A stretch of 64,000 bases of DNA from CAKZQX01 sp034437035 (GTDB taxonomy: Bacteria; Chloroflexota; Chloroflexia; Chloroflexales; Chloroflexaceae), in contig DAOTUI010000075.1 in assembly GCA_034437035.1 (NCBI GenBank), forward strand, positions 3,230 to 67,229. The letters run 5' to 3'. The stretch's first letter is position 1. Each line of letters opens with the position of its first letter. Shown here piece after piece: positions 44,187 through 51,531 of this stretch. The notes under the pieces are model-generated. The model worked only from the letters and a program-made list of their open reading frames with translations, had not been told where the DNA came from and made no database searches. Position numbers and translations under genes: made by a program.

Positions 44187-44256
44187 TGTCATTCTGAACG
44201 CAGCGAAGCGTTTCATTGGTGGCAGCACGAGCTTTTGCACTCCGTTCAGAATGACG
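44187..44256. repeat. inverted repeat (TCATTCTGAACG type)
   Basis: Arms GTCATTCTGAACG (44188-44200) and CGTTCAGAATGAC (44243-44255), 42 bases apart, just after the moeZ-like gene. This GTCATTCTGA...CAGCGAAG type of repeat is dispersed in many bacterial genomes. Possibly doubles as a terminator. Confidence 0.6.
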
Positions 44257-44359
44257 CACGTAAAATACCAGTCTAAAATAGAAGTACTGATCCAGAGAAA
44301 GCTGTGATACTATACTCATATGACGTGGTATGCTGTACAAAAAGGAGAGGTCAGAGGTT

Positions 44360-44677
44360 ATGGTGACAGAAGATATGGTGCGGGCTGCGCTGCAGAATGT
44401 GATCGACCCCGAAATCGGGATGGATATTGTCAACCTGGGCCTGATCTATCGGGTGGATGTCCTGGAAGAGGGCAAGAAGGTTGACATCGATATGACGCTG
44501 ACCACCCCGGCATGTCCGGCGGGTCCGCAGATCCTGAATCAGGCCCGGAGCGAGGTGCTGGCGCTGGGTGATGTCTACAAGAACCTGGAAGATGTGAATA
44601 TCAACCTGGTCTGGACGCCCTTCTGGAACCCGTCGATGATGACCGAAGATGCTCGCGAGGAGCTAGGGTTCTTTTAA
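44360..44677 (+). CDS. DUF59/MIP18-family Fe-S assembly factor (SufT-like)
   Basis: A 105-residue DUF59 protein. Family marks are DPEIGMDIVNLGLIY, the conserved Cys52 in TTPACPAG, and the C-terminal WTPFWNPSMMT. DUF59 proteins (SufT, PaaD, eukaryotic CIA2) help mature Fe-S proteins. The ATG at 44360 is preferred over 44330 because AAAGGAGAGG lies between the two. It is followed by a strong terminator, closing the sulfur region. Confidence 0.9.
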   Translation: MVTEDMVRAALQNVIDPEIGMDIVNLGLIYRVDVLEEGKKVDIDMTLTTPACPAGPQILNQARSEVLALGDVYKNLEDVNINLVWTPFWNPSMMTEDAREELGFF

Positions 44678-44718
44678 TCCCCGCCGGATGCGCCCGCAAA
44701 GACGGTTGACGCTACAGT

Positions 44719-44770
44719 CTCCCACCGGAATGCTTCCAGATATGGAGCGATCCGGTGGGAGGTTTTGTTT
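44719..44770 (+). terminator. rho-independent terminator of the sulfur region
   Basis: Stem CTCCCACCGGA/TCCGGTGGGAG with a 21-base loop followed by GTTTTGTTT. Confidence 0.8.
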
Positions 44771-44797
44771 GCAACCCATATCCTCCTGTCCCACTGA

Positions 44798-45766
44798 TTA
44801 TACTGCTAAACACCATTCTCGGACGGCTGGGCCGCTGCATGCAGTAACTGTTCCGCCGCAGCCTGGTCGGGTACCTGCTGCACAACCACGATCAGGTGGC
44901 GCAACTCTGCCAGGCTGTGTACCCGGCGGATATCGCACATCAACACGAGGGGGCGCAGCAGGAAAGCGCACCAGCAGCGTTTCCGCAAGCGTCTGCTGCA
45001 AGTCCTGGCGAAATTGCTCTTGCTGCCGGCGGAGTTGCTCTTCTTCCTGCTGCCGGCGGAGTTGCTCTTCCTGCTGCCGCAGTTTATCCTCATACATTTC
45101 GCGCAGTTCCGCTTCACGCTCCTGCATCAACAGATCAAATAGTCCAGAGCTCATCAGTTTCTCCCTCCCTACCAGATTCATAAATCGCCGTGGTTGCAGA
45201 AGTGGCTCGGCAAAGGTACCCAGAATTGATAGCAGATCACTCTGCTGTGTTAACGGTGCCTGCGCTACGACCATTCGGGCGGCGGCCTCCACCAGAGAGG
45301 CATCGGCATTCCGCATCAGCGGGCTGAGCACCGCCGGCCCCAGGCTGTTCGCGGCCAGCGCCGCCTGTGCATCCTGCGTCCAGAGTTGCATCCGTCTGAT
45401 CGGCCATGCCTGCACGACCTGTCCATCAATCGTCTGCGTCAGCATATCGCCCACGTCATACTCCGGCGCGAGATAGACCACCGTACCCACTACCGTGGTG
45501 CCCGGCTCCTGCTGTCCAAACCAGGCCATGTAGCCCGCCGGCCGCCAGAGCACCACCGGGTCGTAGTAGCCCTGCCACTCCACCAGATGCAGGTAGTCCT
45601 GCCCTTGCGGACTACGCGCGCGCAGCAGGGTATCGAGTCGCGTAGCGCCGGCGGGGAGTTCCCGCGTTTCCACGCGCACCAGGGACGCGGCCGGCAGACC
45701 CAACAGCGGCAGGAGATCGGCCCCGCGTAGCGCGGTCAACAGTTTAAGCGGAATATCAGTTTTCAC
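44798..45766 (-). CDS. Rpn/PD-(D/E)XK-type nuclease-like protein, probably frameshifted near its 3' end
   Basis: A 322-residue protein resembling the Rpn (recombination-promoting nuclease)/transposase-associated family. An N-terminal PD-(D/E)XK-like core has DTLLRARS...DYLHLVEWQGYYD, and a Gln/Glu/Arg-rich coiled coil (about 222-258) with tandem LRRQQEE units follows. After ETLLVRFP (about residue 270) the frame becomes Pro/Gly/Cys-rich. The +1 frame reads LVLMCDIRRVHSLAELRHL and a further helical stretch up to a stop at 44806, which looks like the true C-terminus. A one-base indel near 44955-44975 would explain this. Confidence 0.6.
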   Translation of the reverse strand: MKTDIPLKLLTALRGADLLPLLGLPAASLVRVETRELPAGATRLDTLLRARSPQGQDYLHLVEWQGYYDPVVLWRPAGYMAWFGQQEPGTTVVGTVVYLAPEYDVGDMLTQTIDGQVVQAWPIRRMQLWTQDAQAALAANSLGPAVLSPLMRNADASLVEAAARMVVAQAPLTQQSDLLSILGTFAEPLLQPRRFMNLVGREKLMSSGLFDLLMQEREAELREMYEDKLRQQEEQLRRQQEEEQLRRQQEQFRQDLQQTLAETLLVRFPAAPPRVDVRYPPGTQPGRVAPPDRGCAAGTRPGCGGTVTACSGPAVREWCLAV

Positions 45767-45864
45767 TGTGCTTCACTCCGCATCTTCGGATGCAAGATGT
45801 ATGTTTCAACACATAGTCAACCCTACGTCCGACTGTCGGGTAGCGGGTATATGTACCCTGAATT

Positions 45865-45966
45865 ACACGAGTTACGCGGTGCAACCTTATTTCGGTCTGT
45901 TGAGCACCCCAAAAGCCAGTTTCGCCTGCGGCAGCATGGTACTTTATTGATCTTTGTAAGTCGTGT
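45865..45966. repeat. dispersed palindromic element, copy 14 (partial)
   Basis: Left end ACACGAGTTACGCGGT, inner arm CGCCTGCGGCAGCATGGTAC, then a direct jump to a short right end TAAGTCGTGT. The central hairpin and right arm are missing. Five bases before copy 15. Confidence 0.75.
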
Positions 45967-45971
45967 AAATT

Positions 45972-46190
45972 ACAGGAGTTACGCGGTCGGTTCCAAACCC
46001 AGGCGTCTGCCTAGACAATTGGCCCGATTCGCCTCCGGCAGGGCGGAAGATCTTCTTCTTTTTCAGGAAAATGTTGCACAACGTGCAACATTTTCCTGAA
46101 AAAGATACATAAAGTACCACGCTGCCGCAGGCGAAATTGGCTTCCATCTGGTCAAACGTCCGGTTTGAACGCCCACCGCGTAACGTCTGT
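45972..46190. repeat. dispersed palindromic element, copy 15
   Basis: Ends ACAGGAGTTACGCGGT and ACCGCGTAACGTCTGT. Inner arms CGCCTCCGGCAGGGCGGAAG and GTACCACGCTGCCGCAGGCG. The central hairpin has arms TTTTTCAGGAAAATGTTGCA and TGCAACATTTTCCTGAAAAA. Confidence 0.85.
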
Positions 46191-46356
46191 AAATTATAGC
46201 ACAGACGTTGGATTATCCCCAACGCTCCAATGCCCGGTAAAGCTATGTCAACATCAGAGCAGCTTCTGACCGGTCTCGTTGCGGGAAGTACTGCACAAGA
46301 CAACCACTATCTGCGTCGATCTGGTGATTTTACCCCTATCTTTTTCACAACTTTGT

Positions 46357-46365
46357 TGCTATAAT
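46357..46365 (+). promoter_or_regulatory. extended -10 promoter candidate of the urease operon
   Basis: TGCTATAAT, an extended -10 element with a perfect TATAAT and no good -35, 70-125 bases upstream of the possible ureF starts. The rest of 46191-46489 shows nothing else. Confidence 0.45.
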
Positions 46366-46489
46366 ATGACAATAATCAGATTGCCCGCTTAATATCAATA
46401 GATCTGTCATTCGATCATGGTTTTACCCCTCGATCATGATCATTGTGCGTGCCGGCGTGCTGCCACGCCCGGCGACGCTCCGGTTTGTG

Positions 46490-47197
46490 ATGTCTGACGA
46501 TGCGCTTAATCATCTGCGGCTGCTGCAACTGGCCGACAGTGCCCTGCCCGTTGGCACGCTGGCCCACTCGTTCGGGCTGGAAACGCTGGTGACGCTGGAG
46601 GTGCTGACGGTTCCACAGCTTGAGCCCTTTCTGGCAGACTACCTCGATGAGGTCGGCGCGCTGGAAGGGCTATTCTGCCGCGTGGCCTATCGCCTGGCCG
46701 CTGATCCGGATCAGACCGACATGGCCCAACACTGGCTTGACCTCAACCAGCGCATCAGCGCGTTCAAACCCGTGCGCGAGAGTCGTGCTGCCGGCGCGAT
46801 GCTGGGGCGGCGACTGCTGCGGCTGGTGCTGGATCTGGAAGCGCTGCCGCCAATTGAGCGGGCGCTGGCAGTAGTTGGGCAGGAGGGCGGCGATATTCAC
46901 TACAGCGCGGCATTTGGCCTGGCCGGAGGCGCGCTGGGACTGGATGAAGAACTGACGGTATTGGCGTACCTGCACCAGGTACTGGCGGGGCTGGTTTCGG
47001 CCTGCCAGCGCCTGCTGCCGCTGGGTCAGAGTCAGGCAAGCTGGTTGATCTGGACGCTCAAGCCAGTCTTGATCCGGGTGGCAGCGCGCACTTGTCACCA
47101 GACGCTTGAAGAAGATGCCGTTTTTTCTTCTACACCGCTGATCGATGTGGGCGGGATGGGCCATCCCATGCTTGCCACGCGTCTCTTTATGAGTTAA
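46490..47197 (+). CDS. ureF: urease accessory protein UreF
   Basis: A 235-residue UreF, part of the UreD-UreF-UreG complex that loads Ni and CO2 into apo-urease. Family motifs: LRLLQLADSALPVGTLAHSFGLE at the N-terminus, and ESRAAGAMLGRR and GDIHYSAAFGLAGG further on. I use the ATG at 46490 because it gives the usual N-terminus; an in-frame ATG at 46436 would add 18 residues, and neither has a clear ribosome site. It opens the ureFDABC cluster. No ureE or ureG is in the window. Confidence 0.9.
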   Translation: MSDDALNHLRLLQLADSALPVGTLAHSFGLETLVTLEVLTVPQLEPFLADYLDEVGALEGLFCRVAYRLAADPDQTDMAQHWLDLNQRISAFKPVRESRAAGAMLGRRLLRLVLDLEALPPIERALAVVGQEGGDIHYSAAFGLAGGALGLDEELTVLAYLHQVLAGLVSACQRLLPLGQSQASWLIWTLKPVLIRVAARTCHQTLEEDAVFSSTPLIDVGGMGHPMLATRLFMS

Positions 47198-47212
47198 TAA
47201 CGATAGGTCAAC

Positions 47213-48073
47213 GTGCAAGTTCGGCGAGTTACCGGGCAGTTACGCCTGCGTTTTACATGGCATCCCACGGTGCCCCATACCCGTCTGACGGTCTGCGCGC
47301 AACAGCCACCGCTGCGAGTGGTACGCGCATTTCATCTTAACGACGGCACGGCCCTGACGCATCTGCATAATCTGTCGGGTGGCGTGCTGGGTGGTGACCA
47401 CCTGGAGTTTGACATTGAGGTCGGACCCCGCGCGCGGGCGCAACTTACCTCCACCGGCGCCACACGCGTCTACCGGCATCGTGCGGGCATGCCGGATGCT
47501 GTGCAGCGGATGCAGGTACATGTCGGGGCGGATGCGCTACTGGAGTATCTGCCCGATCCGCTGATTCCCTTCGCCGGAGCGCGCTATCAGCAGGCGACCC
47601 GGATTGACCTGGCACCCGGGGCCGGTCTCTTCTGGTGGGATCTGGTTGCGCCGGGGCGGGATGCCCGCGCGGAGATTTTTGCGTTTGAACGCTTGCAGAC
47701 AACGCTGGATCTCACGGCGGAAGGCCGCCCGCTGGCTCTTGAGCGGGTATGCCTGGAACCGCAGATTCGCCCGCTGACCTCGCTGGTGCGGTTTGGTCCC
47801 TACCGGCATATGGCAACGTTTTATATCTGCCGGGTGGGGCTGGAGCCGGACCGCTGGCCGGCACTGGAAGCCCAGTTGAATAATATTGCCGACCAGATGT
47901 CGCGTCCGGGGGAGATACTCTGGGGCGTCAGCACGCTGCCCGCGCATGGACTGGTGGTGCGGGCGTTGAGCTACTCCGGGCGGGCACTCCCCGGCGGGTT
48001 AGCGCAGTTCTGGCGCATCGCTCGCCGCGAACTCTATGGACAGGAGCCGGTGCTACCACGCAAAGTGTATTGA
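47213..48073 (+). CDS. ureD: urease accessory protein UreD
   Basis: A 286-residue UreD (UreH), the scaffold that binds apo-urease and UreF during nickel insertion. Motifs include LHNLSGGVLGGDHLEFDIEVG, TSTGATRVYR and LEYLPDPLIPFAGARYQQ. GTG start at 47213 with AGGT upstream, 15 bases after ureF. Normal length. Confidence 0.93.
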   Translation: MQVRRVTGQLRLRFTWHPTVPHTRLTVCAQQPPLRVVRAFHLNDGTALTHLHNLSGGVLGGDHLEFDIEVGPRARAQLTSTGATRVYRHRAGMPDAVQRMQVHVGADALLEYLPDPLIPFAGARYQQATRIDLAPGAGLFWWDLVAPGRDARAEIFAFERLQTTLDLTAEGRPLALERVCLEPQIRPLTSLVRFGPYRHMATFYICRVGLEPDRWPALEAQLNNIADQMSRPGEILWGVSTLPAHGLVVRALSYSGRALPGGLAQFWRIARRELYGQEPVLPRKVY

Positions 48074-48103
48074 CCGCTGTTGGTTGAAGCAGAGGGGGAT
48101 ATT

Positions 48104-48406
48104 GTGCATCTGACACAACGGGAGCAAGAAAAGCTCTTGATTTATGTAGCTGCGGACCTGGCCCGCAAACGTCAGGCGCGGGGGCTCAAGCTGAACTACC
48201 CCGAGGCAATGGCGATCCTGACGGCTGAGATTATGGAAGCGGCCCGCGATGGCAAGAGTGTCGCCGACATTATGAGCTTCGGCACGACCATTCTGTCACA
48301 CGACGATGTGATGGAGGGTATCGCCGAGATGATTCATGAAGTCCAGGTCGAGGCAACCTTTCCCGATGGTACAAAACTGGTGACAGTTCACGATCCCATT
48401 CAATAA
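48104..48406 (+). CDS. ureA: urease gamma subunit
   Basis: A 100-residue UreA. The GTG at 48104 gives the standard beginning (M)HLTQREQEKLLIYVAADLA and has GAGGGGG 5-6 bases upstream; the open frame upstream to a TTG at 48080 is not family-like. Carries the typical LNYPEAMAILTAEIMEAARDG segment and ends HDPIQ. Separate gamma and beta genes are the usual bacterial arrangement. Confidence 0.96.
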   Translation: MHLTQREQEKLLIYVAADLARKRQARGLKLNYPEAMAILTAEIMEAARDGKSVADIMSFGTTILSHDDVMEGIAEMIHEVQVEATFPDGTKLVTVHDPIQ

Positions 48407-48416
48407 AGGAGCAGCT

Positions 48417-48815
48417 ATGAAACCAGGTGAGTATCTGCTTGATGAAACTGCCGGGGATATCACTGCGAATGCCGGGCGCGCAACGGCCCGGCTACTGGTG
48501 CAGCACACCGGCGACCGGCCGGTTCAGGTAGGTAGCCACTTCCACTTTTTTGAGGTCAACCGCGCGCTGGTATTTGATCGCGCGGCGGCCTATGGCATGC
48601 GCCTGAATATCCCGGCGGGAACCGCCACGCGCTTTGAGCCGGGCGAAGAGAAGGAGGTCAATCTGGTGGCCTTCGCGGGCGACCGAGTTGTGCGCGGTCA
48701 GAACGGTCTGGTCGAAGGCACCCTGGATGACGCGGCGGTGCACCAGGCCGCGCTGGAACGGCTTACGGAACGGGGCTTTGGACAGACAACCGCCGATGGA
48801 GACCAGTCCGGCTGA
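48417..48815 (+). CDS. ureB: urease beta subunit
   Basis: A 132-residue UreB. Family landmarks: MKPGEYLLDETAGDI, the VGSHFHFFEVNRAL segment and AGTATRFEPGEEKEVNLV. The C-terminal tail is slightly longer than the family minimum. AAAGGAG lies 5 bases upstream of the ATG, 10 bases after ureA. Confidence 0.96.
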   Translation: MKPGEYLLDETAGDITANAGRATARLLVQHTGDRPVQVGSHFHFFEVNRALVFDRAAAYGMRLNIPAGTATRFEPGEEKEVNLVAFAGDRVVRGQNGLVEGTLDDAAVHQAALERLTERGFGQTTADGDQSG

Positions 48816-48855
48816 TCGTCGGCGCTGGCTATCTGACCTGTGATGAGGAGTTGCC

Positions 48856-50580
48856 ATGAGTTTGCAGATACCCCGGCGAACCTACGCCGATCTCTATGGC
48901 CCGACGACCGGCGACCGGGTGCGCCTGGCCGATACCGACCTGATCATCGAGGTGGAACACGACCATACCGTGTATGGCGATGAGATTGCCTTTGGCGGCG
49001 GAAAGGTCATTCGTGACGGTATGGGCCAGAGCAGCAGCGCCACCCGCGAGCCGCCGCCGGGCGCGCTCGATCTGGTCATCACCAATGCGCTAATCCTGGA
49101 TCACTGGGGCATTGTCAAAGGGGATATCGGAATTAAAGATGGGCGCATTGTGAAGGTGGGCAAGGCCGGTAATCCCGATACGATGGCCGGGGTTGACCCG
49201 GAATTGGTGGTGGGTCCGGCGACCGAGGTTATCGCGGGCGAAAACCGGATTGTCACCGCCGGAGCGATTGACAGTCATATCCACTTTATCGCGCCGCAGC
49301 AGATCTACGAAGCGCTCTCGAATGGCATCACCACTATGCTGGGCGGGGGCACCGGCCCGGCAACCGGCACAAATGCGACCACCTGTACGCCGGGTGCGTG
49401 GAACCTGGCGCGGATGTTGCAGGCCGCCGAAGCCTGGCCGCTTAACTTTGGCTTCCTGGGCAAGGGGAATGCCGCTACCGCTCCACCGCTGGCCGAACAG
49501 GTGCGTGCCGGAGCCTGCGGGCTCAAGCTGCACGAGGATTGGGGCACCACTCCGGCAGCCATCAACACCTGCCTGGCAATCGCCGATGAGTATGATGTGC
49601 AGGTTGCCATCCACACCGATACCCTCAATGAAGCCGGGTTTGTTGAGGATACCATCGCCGCCATCGCCGGGCGCACCATCCACACCTACCATACCGAGGG
49701 CGCGGGCGGTGGGCATGCCCCGGACATTATCCGCATCGCGGGCTTGCCGCATATCCTACCCTCGTCTACCAACCCGACGCGACCCTACACCGTCAACACG
49801 ATTGCCGAGCATCTGGATATGCTGATGGTCTGCCATCATCTGAACCCGCAGGTACCCGAAGATGTGGCCTTCGCCGAGAGCCGCATCCGCCCGGAGACCA
49901 TCGCCGCCGAGGATATCCTGCACGACCTGGGTGTGTTCAGCATGATTGCCAGCGATGCCCAGGCGATGGGGCGCGTAGGCGAGGTGGTCACACGCACCTG
50001 GCAGACGGCGCACAAGATGAAGGTGCAGCGCGGCCCGCTGCCGGAGGATAGCGCGCGCAACGATAACCTGCGGGCAAAACGCTATGTTGCCAAATACACG
50101 ATCAACCCGGCCATCACGCATGGGGTCGCGCACGAGATTGGATCGATTGAGCCGGGCAAGCTGGCCGATCTGGTGCTCTGGAGCCCGGCATTCTTTGGGG
50201 TGAAGCCGGAGATAGTGATCAAGGGCGGCTTTATCGCCTGGAGCGTCATGGGTGACGCCAATGCCTCGATCCCCACGCCGCAGCCGGTGCTCTACCGGCC
50301 AATGTTTGGCGCATTCGGCAAAGCAATTGCCTCGACCAGTGTTACGTTTGTCTCGCAGGCGGCGCTGGAAGCCGGCATTCCGCAGCAGTTGGGGCTGTCT
50401 AAACCGGCGGTCGCCGTGAGCAACTGCCGCGCCATCGGGAAGGCACAGATGATCCACAACCAGGCGACCCCGCAGATCGAGGTCGATCCCGAGACCTACG
50501 AGGTGCGCGCCGATGGTGAACTGCTGACCTGCGAACCGGCCGAGGTGTTGCCGATGGCACAGCGCTATTTTCTGTTTTGA
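48856..50580 (+). CDS. ureC: urease alpha (catalytic) subunit
   Basis: A 574-residue UreC, a Ni-dependent amidohydrolase splitting urea to ammonia and carbamate. Nickel-centre residues are in place: His141 and His143 in DSHIHF, the carbamylated lysine Lys224 in GLKLHEDWG, the HTD and HTEGAGGGHAPDI histidines, and the Asp in MIASDAQAMGR. The mobile-flap histidine motif is MVCHHLNP. Full length, ending MAQRYFLF. A palindromic element starts 3 bases after the stop, so the operon ends here. Confidence 0.98.
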   Translation: MSLQIPRRTYADLYGPTTGDRVRLADTDLIIEVEHDHTVYGDEIAFGGGKVIRDGMGQSSSATREPPPGALDLVITNALILDHWGIVKGDIGIKDGRIVKVGKAGNPDTMAGVDPELVVGPATEVIAGENRIVTAGAIDSHIHFIAPQQIYEALSNGITTMLGGGTGPATGTNATTCTPGAWNLARMLQAAEAWPLNFGFLGKGNAATAPPLAEQVRAGACGLKLHEDWGTTPAAINTCLAIADEYDVQVAIHTDTLNEAGFVEDTIAAIAGRTIHTYHTEGAGGGHAPDIIRIAGLPHILPSSTNPTRPYTVNTIAEHLDMLMVCHHLNPQVPEDVAFAESRIRPETIAAEDILHDLGVFSMIASDAQAMGRVGEVVTRTWQTAHKMKVQRGPLPEDSARNDNLRAKRYVAKYTINPAITHGVAHEIGSIEPGKLADLVLWSPAFFGVKPEIVIKGGFIAWSVMGDANASIPTPQPVLYRPMFGAFGKAIASTSVTFVSQAALEAGIPQQLGLSKPAVAVSNCRAIGKAQMIHNQATPQIEVDPETYEVRADGELLTCEPAEVLPMAQRYFLF

Positions 50581-50582
50581 GA

Positions 50583-50727
50583 GGGGTTACACGGTAAACA
50601 TTCAAACCGGGCGTTTGACCAGATGAAAAGCCATTTTCGCCTGCGGCAGCATGGTACTTTTTTAGTCTTTTTCTATCCTGCTAGAGGCCCAACGCGCCTC
50701 CGGGTCAAGGACCACATAACCTGTGTC
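50583..50727. repeat. dispersed palindromic element, copy 16
   Basis: Left end degenerate (GGGGTTACACGGT), inner arm CGCCTGCGGCAGCATGGTAC, no clear central hairpin, right arm weak (CCTGCTAGAGGC), right end ACCACATAACCTGTGT. It lies between the 3' ends of ureC and the convergent lrp-type gene. Confidence 0.7.
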
Positions 50728-50739
50728 TTTTACTAGAAG

Positions 50740-51207
50740 TTACACCCTGGCCGAGGGCTGCGCGCCCCAGTCGTAAGCATACTTAAGCATCTTCAGCACC
50801 TGCAACGACTCGGTACGCTTGATGCCGGGGATCGCGCTCAGGCGGCCGGTCAGGAAGGTTAGCAACTCAGCGTTGCTCTGAAACCAGGCTTCGGCCACCA
50901 GATCATAGCTGCCCAACGTGATCCCGGCGAAGCGGATCTCCGGCATTGCCAGCAGCGCGGTTTCGATCTGCTGCAGGTAACCCTGATCGATCTGGATGCC
51001 CAGGATCGCCACCACGTTGTAGCCCAGTTGAAATGGCGTCGCAACCGCAACAATTTTGATTACATCCTCGCGGACGAGCCGGTCGATGCGCCGACGCACG
51101 GTCGGCTCGCTGCTCCCAACCAGTTCTGCGACTTCGCTATTGGTCAGGCGGGCATTCTCCTGCAATACGGCGATGATTTTGTGATCGAGCCGGTCAAGCC
51201 GGGGCAT
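50740..51207 (-). CDS. Lrp/AsnC-family transcriptional regulator
   Basis: A 155-residue Lrp/AsnC protein. N-terminal HTH (about 1-60; LDHKIIAVLQENARLTNSEVAEL, then GSSEPTVRRRIDRLVREDVI) and a C-terminal RAM ligand-binding domain (about 65-145). Start at 51207 with AAAGGA 7 bases upstream. It is divergent from the guanidine-hydrolase gene and shares with it a 324-base control region holding a perfect palindrome that overlaps this gene's own -35. It is the natural candidate regulator of the nitrogen operon. Ligand unknown. Confidence 0.9.
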   Translation of the reverse strand: MPRLDRLDHKIIAVLQENARLTNSEVAELVGSSEPTVRRRIDRLVREDVIKIVAVATPFQLGYNVVAILGIQIDQGYLQQIETALLAMPEIRFAGITLGSYDLVAEAWFQSNAELLTFLTGRLSAIPGIKRTESLQVLKMLKYAYDWGAQPSARV

Positions 51208-51251
51208 AGGCTGGTCCTTTCGTCTGGGACAAAATGACGATAAACGCCATT

Positions 51252-51281
51252 ATTATAACTCTATATGACGAAATTCGTCAA
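51252..51281 (-). promoter_or_regulatory. sigma70 promoter of the Lrp/AsnC gene
   Basis: On the minus strand: TTGACG (51281-51276), an 18-base spacer and TATAAT (51257-51252). The -35 lies inside the 51266-51280 palindrome. Confidence 0.6.
51266..51280. promoter_or_regulatory. palindromic operator between lrp-type gene and gdmH
   Basis: TGACGAA-A-TTCGTCA, a perfect 7-1-7 inverted repeat in the divergent control region. It overlaps the -35 of the regulator and ends 14 bases before the -35 of gdmH, as expected for an autoregulated Lrp-type site. Confidence 0.6.
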
Positions 51282-51294
51282 AATACCCTGAATA

Positions 51295-51323
51295 TTGACA
51301 GATTTGTTTAGATCCGGTATAAT
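51295..51323 (+). promoter_or_regulatory. consensus sigma70 promoter of gdmH operon
   Basis: TTGACA (51295-51300), exactly 17 bases, TATAAT (51318-51323). This is the most consensus-like promoter in the window. Transcription would begin near 51330, giving a leader of about 200 bases. Confidence 0.88.
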
Positions 51324-51400
51324 CGCGTTTAACCAGTAACAAGAATGATCAATTTCATCTCGACATTGTTGTTTTTACCACTGCTGTTATCCCTGAATGC

Positions 51401-51530
51401 TCAGAACACGACAGTGCCGTCGGTAGCTGTTAAACCTACATGCCCGTCAGGGGCATAAATTCTGTGTGTGTCGGTGGCTGCACCGCGCCACACATAGTAT
51501 GGTGCTGTTCTGAACATAAAGGGGTTCCCC
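51401..51530 (+). promoter_or_regulatory. structured 5' leader of gdmH, candidate riboswitch
   Basis: A four-way junction found by eye. P1 is TCAGAACA (51401-51408) with TGTTCTGA (51506-51513), continued after a 5-base bulge by GTGCC (51414-51418) with GGTGC (51501-51505). P2 is GTAG/CTAC (51423-51439). P3 is ATGCCC/GGGCAT (51440-51456). P4 is a 9-bp stem (51462-51470 with 51489-51497) topped by GGTG/CACC. A small GGG/CCC hairpin (51521-51530) covers the ribosome site. No match to the guanidine-I, -II or -III consensus elements that I know. Confidence 0.5.
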
Positions 51531-51531
51531 A

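Noticed and set aside
51399..51530. Assignment of the gdmH leader to guanidine-I, guanidine-II or guanidine-III riboswitches
   Set aside because: The conserved guanidine-I core segments, paired ACGR loops of class II and the class III core were not found by eye.
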